Of a stretch of 64,000 nt of DNA, positions 19,032 through 27,966 are shown piece by piece (within the stretch, counting starts at the first letter, position 1; each line of letters opens with the position of its first letter). A model generated the notes under the pieces. The model saw only the letters and a program-made list of their open reading frames with translations. It was not told the origin of the DNA and did not search any database. Source of the DNA: Ideonella margarita (GTDB taxonomy: Bacteria; Pseudomonadota; Gammaproteobacteria; Burkholderiales; Burkholderiaceae_C); NCBI RefSeq assembly GCF_038066635.1, contig NZ_JBBUTI010000009.1:62001-126000 (forward strand). The letters are read 5' to 3'. The translations under genes and the position numbers were made by a program.

Positions 19032-19060
19032 AGTAGACCAGCGACCGGCAAGCAAGGCAA
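19032..19060 (-). promoter_or_regulatory. Putative sigma-70 promoter, leftward operon
   Basis: On the minus strand TTGCCT (19060-19055) is followed after 17 bases by TCTACT (19037-19032). Each matches the consensus in 4 of 6 positions. The operator at 19012-19023 begins 8 bases downstream of the -10, a position where a bound repressor would block initiation. Confidence 0.45.
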
Positions 19061-19208
19061 TCAGGGATTCTCCTTGGTTTTGGGTGTTGAGGGCTGATCT
19101 CACGAGATGCATCCCGGCGATCCTTCATAGGTAACCGAGATGGAATCAGGTGTCAGCCTCAGGACTTCGGGCAGTGCTGCAACGCCCCGCCGGAAGCGCA
19201 CGGCGCTG

Positions 19209-19237
19209 TTGACAGTCCTCTGGCAGATTGCTGTAAT
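19209..19237 (+). promoter_or_regulatory. Strong sigma-70 promoter, rightward operon
   Basis: A consensus -35 TTGACA (19209-19214), 17-base spacer and -10 TGTAAT (19232-19237, 5 of 6). Predicted initiation near 19244, inside the operator at 19242-19253, so repression by a LacI-type protein is expected. Confidence 0.75.
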
Positions 19238-19241
19238 GCGG

Positions 19242-19253
19242 TTAAACGCTTAA
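19242..19253. promoter_or_regulatory. LacI-type operator, rightward operon
   Basis: TTAAACGCTTAA lies four bases after the -10 element, overlapping the predicted start of transcription. It mirrors the operator at 19012-19023; the centres are 230 bp apart, close to a whole number of helical turns. Confidence 0.72.
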
Positions 19254-19278
19254 TTCAATTTCTCTGCCGGTATCCCCG

Positions 19279-21351
19279 ATGTCTGAACCCTCGATGCGCC
19301 TGGGCGTCTGCTACTACCCTGAACAATGGCCCCGTGAGCAATGGGCCTCTGATGCGCGTCGCATGCGCGAGCTGGGCATCCGTCTCGTGCGCATCGCCGA
19401 GTTCGCCTGGGCCCGCATGGAGCCCACGCCGGGCCAGTTCGAGTGGGCCTGGCTCGATGACGCCATCGCCACGCTGGCCGCCGAGGGTCTGAAGGTGGTG
19501 CTGGGCACGCCCACCGCCGCGCCGCCGGCCTGGCTGGTGCAACAGCACCCGGATGTGCTGCCGGTGGACGCGCACGGGCGCACCAAGGCCTTTGGCTCAC
19601 GCCGCCACTACTGCTTCTCGAGCGAGGCGTTTCATGCGGCGTCCGAGCGCATCGTCACGGCCATGGCGCAGCGCTATGGCCAGCACCCGGCGGTGGTGGC
19701 CTGGCAGACGGACAACGAATACGGCTGCCACGACACCGTGCTGTCTTACTCGCCGGCGGCACTTGCCGGTTTCCGCCGCTGGCTGGCGCAGCGCTACGGC
19801 AGCATCCACGCGCTGAATGCCGCCTGGGGCACGGCTTTCTGGAGCCTGCAGGCCAACAGCTTCGATGACATCGGCTTCCCTGTCGGCCAGCCCACCGGTG
19901 CCTTGCCGACGCATGCGCTCGACTTCCGCCGCTTCGCGTCAGACGAAGTGCTGCGCTACAACCGCATGCAGGTGCGTGTGCTGCGTGAACATGCGCCGGG
20001 TCGCGACGTGCTGCACAACTTCATGGGCATGTTCGGCGAGTTCGATCACCACGCCATGGGCGCTGATCTGGATGTGGCCGCCTGGGACAACTACCCGCTC
20101 GGCTTCACTGACACCGCACCTTTCATCAGTGAGGCTGATCGTCTAAGCTGGGCCCGCACCGGCCACCCCGACATCAGCGCCTTCCACCATGACCTGTACC
20201 GCGGCATCTGCAAGGGCCGCTGGTGGGTGATGGAGCAGCAGGCCGGCCCGGTGAACTGGGCCCACTGGAACGCCATGCCGCTGCCCGGCATGGTGCGCAC
20301 CTGGACCTGGGAGGCCTTTGCCCATGGCGCCGAGGTGGTGAGCTATTTCCGCTGGCGCCAGCTGCCCTACGCGCAGGAGCAGATGCATTCCGGCCTGCAC
20401 ACGCCGGATGACGTGCGCGACCTGGGCGGCGAGGAAGCTGCGCAGGTGGCCCGAGAGCTGGCGGCCTTGCCGGACGATGCGGTGCTGGCCTCCGCCACGG
20501 CCCCCGTGGCGCTGGTGTTTGACTACAGCGCCAAGTGGATGACCGACATCGTGCCGCAGGGCGCCGACATGAGCTACTTCGGCCAGGTGTTCGGCGCCTA
20601 CAGCGCGCTGCGCCAGCTGGGCCTGGATGTGGACCTCGTCGGCCCTGACGCACCGCTCGATGCCTACCGCATGGTGGTGGTGACCGGCCTGACCCACCTC
20701 ACGCCCGCCCTGAGCGCGCGCCTGCAGGCCTTGAGTGCCGTGGTGGTGCTGGGCCCGCGCACCGGCAGCAAGACCGAGCACCTGGGCTTGTCGTCGCAGC
20801 GTGCTGGCGCCGCGCCGCTGGGCTCGGCCATGCACTTGCCGATCACGGCAGTCGATTCGATGCGGCCGGGCCTGCAACTGCCGGTGGTGGGGGTGTCGGG
20901 CGATGAGCTTGGCCAGCCTCTGGGCCATGGCCACCAGTGGCGCGATCTGGCCCAACTGCCTGCCGACAGCGCCGCGCGCGTGCTGGCCCGTTACGAAGAC
21001 GGCTACCCGGCCTGGGTGCAGCAAGGCCGCTGGTTCCGCCAGTGCGGCATGGTGGACGCCCCGCTGCAGGCCCGCTGGTTCACCGAGGCTGCCCGCCTGG
21101 CTGACCTGCCCGTGGTGAACCTGCCCGCCGGTTTGCGCCTGCGCCGCCGCGGTGACTGGTTGTTCGCTGTGCACCGCGGCCCCGACCATGTGCAGGTGCC
21201 GGCGCCGGCTGGCACGTCCTTCGTGCTGGGCGATGCGCGCATCGGCCCGGCCCAGGTGGCGATGTGGCATGCGCCGCTGAACGCCGCTGGGGCGGTCAGC
21301 AGGACGGCCGCGAACTTGGTGGCCACCACGGCCGAGGAGGCCAGCGCATGA
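19279..21351 (+). CDS. GH42 beta-galactosidase
   Basis: 690 aa with the three-domain GH42 layout: TIM barrel at about 1-390, a trimerisation domain at about 395-610 (PVALVFDYSAKWMTDI), and a small C-terminal beta domain. MRLGVCYYPEQWP, RIAEFAWARMEPTPG, GTPTAAPPAWL, WQTDNEYGCHDT with acid/base Glu147 and WWVMEQQAGPVNW with nucleophile Glu319 are diagnostic. No signal peptide; cytoplasmic. GH42 enzymes in galactan loci (GanA/GanB types) split beta-1,4-galacto-oligosaccharides. First gene of the rightward operon; its stop overlaps galE. Confidence 0.95.
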   Translation: MSEPSMRLGVCYYPEQWPREQWASDARRMRELGIRLVRIAEFAWARMEPTPGQFEWAWLDDAIATLAAEGLKVVLGTPTAAPPAWLVQQHPDVLPVDAHGRTKAFGSRRHYCFSSEAFHAASERIVTAMAQRYGQHPAVVAWQTDNEYGCHDTVLSYSPAALAGFRRWLAQRYGSIHALNAAWGTAFWSLQANSFDDIGFPVGQPTGALPTHALDFRRFASDEVLRYNRMQVRVLREHAPGRDVLHNFMGMFGEFDHHAMGADLDVAAWDNYPLGFTDTAPFISEADRLSWARTGHPDISAFHHDLYRGICKGRWWVMEQQAGPVNWAHWNAMPLPGMVRTWTWEAFAHGAEVVSYFRWRQLPYAQEQMHSGLHTPDDVRDLGGEEAAQVARELAALPDDAVLASATAPVALVFDYSAKWMTDIVPQGADMSYFGQVFGAYSALRQLGLDVDLVGPDAPLDAYRMVVVTGLTHLTPALSARLQALSAVVVLGPRTGSKTEHLGLSSQRAGAAPLGSAMHLPITAVDSMRPGLQLPVVGVSGDELGQPLGHGHQWRDLAQLPADSAARVLARYEDGYPAWVQQGRWFRQCGMVDAPLQARWFTEAARLADLPVVNLPAGLRLRRRGDWLFAVHRGPDHVQVPAPAGTSFVLGDARIGPAQVAMWHAPLNAAGAVSRTAANLVATTAEEASA

Positions 21352-22394
21352 GCCGCAAGGTACTCGTCACCGGGGGCGCCGGCTACATCGGCAGCATCAC
21401 CTGCGTGCAACTGCTGGCGGCCGGATGGCAGCCGGTGGTGTTCGACAACTTCAGCAACAGCCAGCCCCGGGTGCTTGACCACATCGCCGCATTGACCGGC
21501 GTGCAGGTGCCCCTGGTGCAGGCCGATGTGCGTGATGCCGCCGCACTCGCGACGGTGTTCAGCCAGCATGACATTCATGCCGTGGTGCACCTGGCCGGTC
21601 TGAAGGCCGTGGGTGAATCCGTGCGTCAACCGCTGGCCTATCAAGACACCAACGTCACCGGCACCCAGCGCCTGGCCCAGGCCATGGCGGCTGCCGGTGT
21701 CAAGCGGCTGGTGTTCAGCTCCTCCGCCACGGTCTACGGCGAGCCTGAAGGCCTGCCGCTGGTGGAAGGCATGCGCTGCGCGCCGCAGAACCCCTACGGC
21801 CGCACCAAGTGGCACTGCGAGCAACTGCTGGCGGACGTGTGCGCGGCCGACGCTGATTGGGCCGTGACCTGCCTGCGCTACTTCAACCCGGTGGGCGCCC
21901 ACCCCAGCGGTGAGCTGGGCGAAGACCCGCGCGGCGTGCCCAACAACCTGATGCCTTTCATGGCTCAGGTGGCCGTGGGTCGGCAGCCCCTGCTGCGCGT
22001 GTTCGGCAACGATTACCTCACACCTGACGGCACGGGTGTGCGCGACTACCTGCATGTGATGGATCTGGCCGACGGTCACGTGGCGGCCGTCACTGCGCTG
22101 GATGCGCAAAAGGGATTTGAGGTGTTCAATCTGGGCACCGGCACGGGGGTCAGCGTATTGCAGCTGAAAGCGTCGTTCGAGCAGGCTTGCGGGCAGACAC
22201 TGCCCACGGTCTTCGCGGACCGCCGCCCCGGTGATGTGGCCGCGAACTGGGCCGACCCCAGTCGGGCCAGGAATGCGCTGGGCTGGCAGGCCCGCCGCAG
22301 CCTGCAAGACATGTGCGACGACACGTGGCGCTGGCAAAGCCGCTATCCCCAGGGCTTTGACACCGCCCACCCTGATTCGAGTGAGACCGCCTGA
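21348..22394 (+). CDS. galE: UDP-glucose 4-epimerase
   Basis: 348 aa extended short-chain dehydrogenase. NAD-binding TGGAGYIGS (residues 8-16), catalytic Ser in SSSATVYG (124-131), and Tyr150/Lys154 in PYGRTKW. The UDP-sugar site LRYFNPVGAHPSG and GTGVRDYLHVMDLA follow the bacterial GalE pattern. It interconverts UDP-galactose and UDP-glucose in the Leloir pathway. The ATG overlaps the GH42 stop by four bases (ATGA), and its own stop overlaps galT by one base, so the operon is translationally coupled. Confidence 0.95.
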   Translation: MSRKVLVTGGAGYIGSITCVQLLAAGWQPVVFDNFSNSQPRVLDHIAALTGVQVPLVQADVRDAAALATVFSQHDIHAVVHLAGLKAVGESVRQPLAYQDTNVTGTQRLAQAMAAAGVKRLVFSSSATVYGEPEGLPLVEGMRCAPQNPYGRTKWHCEQLLADVCAADADWAVTCLRYFNPVGAHPSGELGEDPRGVPNNLMPFMAQVAVGRQPLLRVFGNDYLTPDGTGVRDYLHVMDLADGHVAAVTALDAQKGFEVFNLGTGTGVSVLQLKASFEQACGQTLPTVFADRRPGDVAANWADPSRARNALGWQARRSLQDMCDDTWRWQSRYPQGFDTAHPDSSETA

Positions 22395-23434
22395 TGTTTG
22401 ATCCTGAAGACCATTCCCACCGCCGCTTCAACCCGCTCAACGGGCAATGGGTGCTGGTGTCGCCACACCGCAGCAAGCGGCCCTGGCTGGGCCAGCAGGA
22501 ATCTGCTGAAGAGGCGCCCCGCCTGGCCCATGACGCCAGCTGCTACCTGTGCGCCGGCAACCGGCGTGTCACCGGCGAGGTCAACCCCGACTACCGCGGC
22601 CCCTTCGTCTTCGACAACGACTTCGCCGCGCTGCAGCCCGACGTCCCTGCCGAGGCTGCCGGTGCGGCCGTGGACGAGCTGTTCCAGCGCATGCCGGCCC
22701 GTGGCCAGAGCCGCGTCATCTGCTTCTCTGAAGATCATTCGCTGAGCCTGCCGGAGCTTTCGCCCGCAGGCGTCGAAGCCGTGGTCGACACCTGGTGCGC
22801 GCAAAGCGCCGAGCTGGGCCAGCGCTGGCCCTGGGTGCAGGTGTTCGAGAACAAGGGCGCGGCGATGGGCTGCTCCAACCCGCATCCGCACGGCCAGCTG
22901 TGGGCGAGCGACTTTCTGCCGCGCATCGCAGCCACCGAAGACGGCACCCAGCGCGCCTACTTCAACACCCACGGTGAGCCCATGCTGCTGGCCGTGGCCC
23001 GCCGCGAGGCCGAGCTGGCCGAGCGCGTGGTGGTGGCCAACGACGACTGGCTGGCCGTGGTGCCCTACTGGGCCGAGTGGCCGTTTGAAACCCTGGTGCT
23101 GCCGCGCTTTGCCGTGCAGCGCCTGCCTGAGCTGACCCCCGCCCAACGTGCCAGCCTGGCCGCGCTGGTGCAGGCCCTGACGGTGCGTTACGACAACCTG
23201 TTCCAGTGCAGCTTCCCGTATTCGATGGGCTGGCACGGCGCGCCGTTCACCGACGAGGCCGGCAGCCACTGGCAGCTGCATGCGCACTTCTATCCGCCGC
23301 TGCTGCGCTCGGCCACGGTGCGCAAGTTCATGGTCGGCTACGAAATGCTGGCCGAATCCCAGCGAGATCTCACCCCCGAGCAGGCCGCCGCGCGTTTGCG
23401 TGACCTGCCCGCCGTTCACTACCGCCGCGCCTGA
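22394..23434 (+). CDS. galT: Galactose-1-phosphate uridylyltransferase
   Basis: 346 aa, normal family length. The first zinc-site Cys pair is in CYLCAGNRR (residues 50-58), and the active-site HPHPHGQ lies at 164-170 with nucleophile His166 (central HPH). FENKGAAMGCSNPHPHG and GWHGAPF support class I GalT. It exchanges galactose-1-phosphate and UDP-glucose to give UDP-galactose and glucose-1-phosphate. Start shares one base with the galE stop (TGATG). Confidence 0.95.
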   Translation: MFDPEDHSHRRFNPLNGQWVLVSPHRSKRPWLGQQESAEEAPRLAHDASCYLCAGNRRVTGEVNPDYRGPFVFDNDFAALQPDVPAEAAGAAVDELFQRMPARGQSRVICFSEDHSLSLPELSPAGVEAVVDTWCAQSAELGQRWPWVQVFENKGAAMGCSNPHPHGQLWASDFLPRIAATEDGTQRAYFNTHGEPMLLAVARREAELAERVVVANDDWLAVVPYWAEWPFETLVLPRFAVQRLPELTPAQRASLAALVQALTVRYDNLFQCSFPYSMGWHGAPFTDEAGSHWQLHAHFYPPLLRSATVRKFMVGYEMLAESQRDLTPEQAAARLRDLPAVHYRRA

Positions 23435-23436
23435 AC

Positions 23437-24606
23437 ATGACGACCCTGGACATCACCCTCTGCCACACCGCCGCCAACGGCCACCATGACGTGTTTGGTG
23501 GCCTGGCCACTCACCTGGTGCAAGCACCCGGTCGCGTCAACCTGATCGGCGAGCACACCGACTACAACGACGGCTTCGTGCTGCCCTGCGCCATCAACCA
23601 CGGCACGGTGGTGGCCTGCTCGCCCCGCACCGACTTGCTGGTGCGGGTGATCGCCATGGACTACCTGGCCGCCCCTGATGAATTCCGGCTCGACGGCACG
23701 CCCAAACATGTCACGGTGGCCGAGTGGCCGAACTATGTGCGCGGGGTGCTGTGGCTGCTGTGGTCGGAGGGTTACCCCATCCGCGGCGCAAACCTGGTCA
23801 TCACTGGCGACGTGCCGCAGGGCGCGGGCTTGAGCTCGTCGGCGTCACTCGAGCTGGCGCTTCTGCAGGCCTTCAAGACCATGTACGGCCTGACCGACCT
23901 CGACCCCACCCGCATGGCCCAGCTTGCCCAGCGCGCCGAGAACGAGTTCGTGGGTTGCAAGTGCGGCATCATGGACCAGCTCATCTCGGCCCGTGGCCAG
24001 GCCGGCCATGCGGTGCAGATCGATTGCCGCTCACTCGAAACCCGCCCGGTGCCGATGCCTGCAGATACGGCCGTGCTGATCGCCCATTCGCGCGTGCGCC
24101 GCGGCCTGGTGGACAGCGCCTACAACGAGCGTCGCGAGCAGTGCGAACAGGCCGCCGCGCATTTCGGCGTGAAGGCCCTGCGTGACGTGACCCCGGAGCA
24201 GCTGGCGCGTGACGGCGCCGGCCTGCCGCCGCTGGTGTTGCGCCGTGCACGCCATGTGGTGACTGAAAACCAGCGCGTGCTGGACGCCAGCGCCGCGCTG
24301 CAAGCGGGCGACCTGCGCACGCTGGGCCAGCTGATGGCGCAGTCGCATGACTCGATGCGCGATGATTTCGAGATCACCGTGCCGGCCATCGACGAGCTGG
24401 TGGCCATCCTGCAGGAGGTCATCGGCGACGAGGGCGGTGCCCGCATGACCGGGGGCGGCTTTGGTGGCTGCGTGGTGGCGTTGCTGCCGCAGGCACGGGT
24501 GGCCGCTGCACAGCAGGCCCTGGTCAAGCGCTACCGTTCGCCCGAGGGTGAGCCCGCGCTGGTGTACCTGTGCAAGGCGAGCGACGGCGCAGGGCTGCTG
24601 GGGTGA
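23437..24606 (+). CDS. galK: Galactokinase
   Basis: 389 aa GHMP kinase. Galactokinase signature GRVNLIGEHTDYNDGFVLP (residues 32-50), ATP-binding GDVPQGAGLSSSASLE (about 124-139) and motif 3 MTGGGFGGCVVAL (about 337-349). It phosphorylates alpha-D-galactose at C1 using ATP. It starts two bases after galT, and its stop overlaps the likely GTG start of the next gene. With galM, galT and galE it completes the Leloir pathway. Confidence 0.95.
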   Translation: MTTLDITLCHTAANGHHDVFGGLATHLVQAPGRVNLIGEHTDYNDGFVLPCAINHGTVVACSPRTDLLVRVIAMDYLAAPDEFRLDGTPKHVTVAEWPNYVRGVLWLLWSEGYPIRGANLVITGDVPQGAGLSSSASLELALLQAFKTMYGLTDLDPTRMAQLAQRAENEFVGCKCGIMDQLISARGQAGHAVQIDCRSLETRPVPMPADTAVLIAHSRVRRGLVDSAYNERREQCEQAAAHFGVKALRDVTPEQLARDGAGLPPLVLRRARHVVTENQRVLDASAALQAGDLRTLGQLMAQSHDSMRDDFEITVPAIDELVAILQEVIGDEGGARMTGGGFGGCVVALLPQARVAAAQQALVKRYRSPEGEPALVYLCKASDGAGLLG

Positions 24607-25646
24607 GCCAGCCCTTCGCCAACTCCACCAGCGCCGCCAACGCCGCCAACACCACATGGCAGCCGGCACCCAACCGGTATGACGCGCAGAGCCTGCGCTA
24701 CTGCGGCCGTTCCGGCCTGCAGCTGCCGGCCATTTCATTGGGCCTGTGGCACAACTTCGGCGGGGTGGATGACGCCGCGGCGGCGCACGCGCTGCTGCGC
24801 CATGCGTTTGACAGCGGCATCACCCACATCGACCTGGCCAACAACTACGGCCCGCCGCCAGGCAGCGCCGAAGTCTTGTTCGGTGAGTGGCTGCGCCGGG
24901 ACATGCCGGGCGAGCTGCGCGATGAGCTGGTCATTTCCACCAAGGCCGGCTACCGCATGGGGCCGGGGCCGTATGGCGACGGGGGCTCGCGCAAGTACCT
25001 GTTCAACAGCCTGGACGCCAGCCTGCGCCGCATGGGCCTGGGCCACGTCGACATCTTCTATCACCACCGCCCCGACCCGAACACGCCACTGGCCGAAACC
25101 ATGGCCGCACTGAGTGACGTGGTGCGCATGGGCAAGGCGCTGTATGTGGGCGTGTCGAACTACCCCGCGGCGCTGGCTCGCGAGGCGGCCGCGCTGCTGC
25201 GCGCGGCAGGCACGCCTTGCCTGATCCACCAGCCCCGCTACAACCTGCTGGAGCGCACGCCCGAGCAGGGCCTGCTGCAGACGCTGGTGGATGAAGGCGT
25301 GGGCTGCATTCCGTTTTCACCGCTGGCGCAAGGCCTGCTGAGCGACCGCTATTTGGATGGCGCCATTCCAGCCGATTCGCGCGCGGCCCAGCCCCACAGC
25401 TTCCTCAAGCCGGCCGCCATCACGCCACAGTTGCTCCAACGCCTGCGGGGCCTGGCGGCGGTGGCTGACGCCCGTGGCCAGCCGCTGGCCGGCATGGCGG
25501 TGCGCTGGCTGCTGCAGCGACCGGCGGTGTGCAGCGTGTTGATCGGCGCCAGCCGGCCCGCGCAGATTGACGCGGCCTGGGCGGCCGTGCGGGCACCCGC
25601 GCTCACCGATGAAGAATTGCGTGCGCTGGATGCGCTGTGTGCATGA
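24603..25646 (+). CDS. mgrA: Aldo/keto reductase, MgrA/YghZ type
   Basis: 347 aa. The N-terminal RYCGRSGLQLPAISLGLWHN and then FDSGITHIDLANNYGPPPGS closely match E. coli YghZ (Gpr/MgrA), an AKR14 enzyme that reduces L-glyceraldehyde-3-phosphate and other aldehydes with NADPH. Catalytic residues Asp, Tyr (NNYG), Lys (STKAGY) and His (FYHHR) are present. The GTG at 24603, overlapping the galK stop, is preferred; a leading Ala/Asn/Thr stretch is not conserved. In this operon it may remove reactive triose or aldose by-products of galactose use, which is inference. Confidence 0.85.
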   Translation: MSQPFANSTSAANAANTTWQPAPNRYDAQSLRYCGRSGLQLPAISLGLWHNFGGVDDAAAAHALLRHAFDSGITHIDLANNYGPPPGSAEVLFGEWLRRDMPGELRDELVISTKAGYRMGPGPYGDGGSRKYLFNSLDASLRRMGLGHVDIFYHHRPDPNTPLAETMAALSDVVRMGKALYVGVSNYPAALAREAAALLRAAGTPCLIHQPRYNLLERTPEQGLLQTLVDEGVGCIPFSPLAQGLLSDRYLDGAIPADSRAAQPHSFLKPAAITPQLLQRLRGLAAVADARGQPLAGMAVRWLLQRPAVCSVLIGASRPAQIDAAWAAVRAPALTDEELRALDALCA

Positions 25647-25668
25647 GCGCCGCAGCTAACATCGCGGC

Positions 25669-26697
25669 ATGACAACGCTTGCTGAAGTGGCGCAGGTGGC
25701 CGGGGTAACCGCGGCCACGGTGTCGAATGTGCTGAGAGGCCGTGGAAAGGTCGGGGCCGAAACGCGCCAGCGTGTGCTGGCGGCCGTTGAAGCCACCGGC
25801 TACCGGCCGAACCTGATGGCCCGTGCGCTGGTCGAGGGCAAGCCGTCGACGCTGGCCCTGATCGTCTCCAGCATCGCCAACCCGTTCTACCCCGAGTTCG
25901 CGCTGGAAGTGGAGCGCGCGGCGCGCCGTCTCGGTTACTTCCTGCTGGTGTGCAACACCAACGACGATCCCGCGCAGGAGCGTGCCTACCTGGATGCGGT
26001 TGGCGGCTCACTCGCCCAGGGCGTCATCGTGATGAACGCCGACTTCGTGCAGACCGACCAGCTGATCGCGTTGCGCCAGCGCGGTGTGCCGGTGGTGTTG
26101 TGCATGTGGGAACGCCCGCAGGAGCCACCGAACCTGCCGTGCGTGTCGGTTGATTTTTACCAGGCCGGTGTGCTGGCCGCCGAGCATCTGATCAAGCTGG
26201 GCCACCGCCGCCTGGGCGCCGTGGTTGCCAGTGACCCCACGGGCAACCACCGCTGGCGTTACCAGGGTTTCATCGACACGGTGCACCGCGCCGGTTTGCC
26301 CTGGACGGATGCGCAGGTGAACTTCGGCCACGACACCATCGACGATGGCCGCAATTCCGCCCACGGCCTGCTGGCCGCCTGCCCCGACCTGACGGGCCTG
26401 TTTGTCAGCAATGACCTGCCGGCCTTCGGTGTGCTGCAGGCCGCAGCCGAGCTGGGCATGGAGGTGCCGCGTGACCTGTCGGTCATCGGCGTCACCGACA
26501 TTCAACTGGCTCACCAGATGCGCCCGGCGCTCAGCACCGTGGCGGTGCCCACGGCCGAGGCGGCGGGCCTGGCGGTGGACATGCTGATGTCGGTGATCCA
26601 GTCGCCGCCGTCGGCGCCGCCACCGATGGTCATCACCAGCCCGCCGCGGCTGGTGGTGCGGGCCTCGACGGCCAAGCCACGTCGCACGGCGAGCTGA
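25669..26697 (+). CDS. LacI-family regulator, probable galactan regulator
   Basis: 342 aa. The N-terminal helix-turn-helix TLAEVAQVAGVTAATVSNVL (residues 3-22) and hinge helix (YRPNLMARALVEGK) are classical LacI/GalR, followed by a periplasmic-binding-protein-like effector domain (SSIANPFYPEFALEVERAA, DFYQAGVLAAEHLIKLGHRR, FVSNDLPAFGVL). It is the last gene of the rightward operon, 22 bp after mgrA. It likely represses both operons through the palindromes at 19012 and 19242 and is released by galactose, a galactobiose or a similar inducer; the ligand is inferred. Confidence 0.9.
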   Translation: MTTLAEVAQVAGVTAATVSNVLRGRGKVGAETRQRVLAAVEATGYRPNLMARALVEGKPSTLALIVSSIANPFYPEFALEVERAARRLGYFLLVCNTNDDPAQERAYLDAVGGSLAQGVIVMNADFVQTDQLIALRQRGVPVVLCMWERPQEPPNLPCVSVDFYQAGVLAAEHLIKLGHRRLGAVVASDPTGNHRWRYQGFIDTVHRAGLPWTDAQVNFGHDTIDDGRNSAHGLLAACPDLTGLFVSNDLPAFGVLQAAAELGMEVPRDLSVIGVTDIQLAHQMRPALSTVAVPTAEAAGLAVDMLMSVIQSPPSAPPPMVITSPPRLVVRASTAKPRRTAS

Positions 26698-26730
26698 GCG
26701 TAGCCCGGCACGCCAGACGAAACGGTCTGC

Positions 26731-27966
26731 TCAGTCGGCCGCCGGCCCGGCCACCACGCCGTCTGCCACCAGTTGCTGGATGGCCTCGGCGCCATAATCC
26801 AGTGAGTGCAGCAGCGCCGCGGTGTGCTCGCCCAGCGCAGGCGGGGCCTGGCGGATGGGCAGGCGTTCACCGTCCATCGAGATGGGCAACAGCGCCATGC
26901 GGGTGTCGAAGGCCTTGTGGGCGCCACTGGCGCTGGCCGGCACATGCACCGGCGCCAGCCCGCCCGTGGCCAGCAGGTGCGGGTCGTCAAACAGGTCTTG
27001 CGGGCGCGTGATGGGGGCATGCGGCAAGCCCACGCGCTCGAAGCGCTCAGCCAGCGTGGCTGCGGAGAAGGGCGCAAAGCGTTCACGCAGCAGCGGCAGC
27101 ATCCAGCTGCGCGCCTGCACCCGCAGGTTGTTGCTGGCCAGTCGCGGGTCTTGGGCCAGGTCATCAAACCCGAATTCGCCGCACATCTGCTGCCACTGGC
27201 CGTCGCTCACGGCGGCCAGAAAGATCTGCCCGCCTTCGGCCACTTCAAACACGTCGTACACCGCCCAGGCGCTGATGCGGCTGGGCATCGGCGCGGCGGG
27301 CTGGCCTGTGACGGCGAACTGCATCATGTGTTGAGCCACCAGCAGCACGTTGTTCTCGAACAGCGCGCTCTGCACCTCCTGGCCCCGGCCGGTGCCGCTT
27401 TTGGCGTTGTCGCGCTGGTGCAGGGCGGCGAGTGCGCCGATTGCGCCGAACATGCCACCCATGATGTCGTTCACGCTGCTGCCTGCGCGCAGCGGCTGGC
27501 CCGGTGGCCCGGTCATGTAGGCAAGGCCGCCCATCATCTGCACCACTTCGTCCAGGGCCGTGCGGTGCTCATAAGGCCCCGGCAGAAAGCCCTTGTGCGA
27601 GATGTGAATCAGCCGCGGGTTGAGCTTGGCCAGCGCCTCCGGGCCGAAGCCCAGCCGGGCCATCGTGCCGGCCTTGAAGTTCTCGCTGAAGATGTCGGCA
27701 CCGGCCACCAGCTTCAGCACGATCTCCTGCCCGCGCGGGTCTTTCACGTCCACCGCCAGGCTCTGCTTGTTGCGGTTGAACATGGCGAAGAAGCCGGCGC
27801 CCGAGCCCAGCAGTTGCCGGGTGTTGTCGCCGGTCAGCGGCTCGACCTTGATGACCTCGGCGCCCAGGTCGGCCAGGATCATTCCGCAGGTCGGGCCCAT
27901 CACCATGTGGGTGAATTCAACCACTCGGATGCCGGCCAGCGGCAGGGGGGCGTTGGGTGTGCTCAT
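26731..27966 (-). CDS. CaiB/BaiF (family III) CoA-transferase
   Basis: 411 aa. Family III features: IRVVEFTHMVMGPTCGMILA, LADLGAEVIKVEP, a DVKDPRGQEIVLKLVAGADI segment and the nucleophile Asp167 in SSVNDIMGGMFG. These enzymes move CoA between carboxylic acids (carnitine, oxalate, succinate, formate donors). The stop of the HMG-CoA-lyase gene lies four bases into this start (ATGA), so the lyase is downstream of nothing else: the order is lyase then transferase. Together they likely activate a hydroxyacid and cleave the resulting acyl-CoA. Tail-to-tail with the LacI gene. Confidence 0.88.
   Translation of the reverse strand: MSTPNAPLPLAGIRVVEFTHMVMGPTCGMILADLGAEVIKVEPLTGDNTRQLLGSGAGFFAMFNRNKQSLAVDVKDPRGQEIVLKLVAGADIFSENFKAGTMARLGFGPEALAKLNPRLIHISHKGFLPGPYEHRTALDEVVQMMGGLAYMTGPPGQPLRAGSSVNDIMGGMFGAIGALAALHQRDNAKSGTGRGQEVQSALFENNVLLVAQHMMQFAVTGQPAAPMPSRISAWAVYDVFEVAEGGQIFLAAVSDGQWQQMCGEFGFDDLAQDPRLASNNLRVQARSWMLPLLRERFAPFSAATLAERFERVGLPHAPITRPQDLFDDPHLLATGGLAPVHVPASASGAHKAFDTRMALLPISMDGERLPIRQAPPALGEHTAALLHSLDYGAEAIQQLVADGVVAGPAAD

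Noticed and set aside
26705..26726. A terminator hairpin (CAGAC/GTCTG) between the LacI and CoA-transferase genes
   Set aside because: Only a 5-bp stem with no U tract; indistinguishable from chance in GC-rich DNA.
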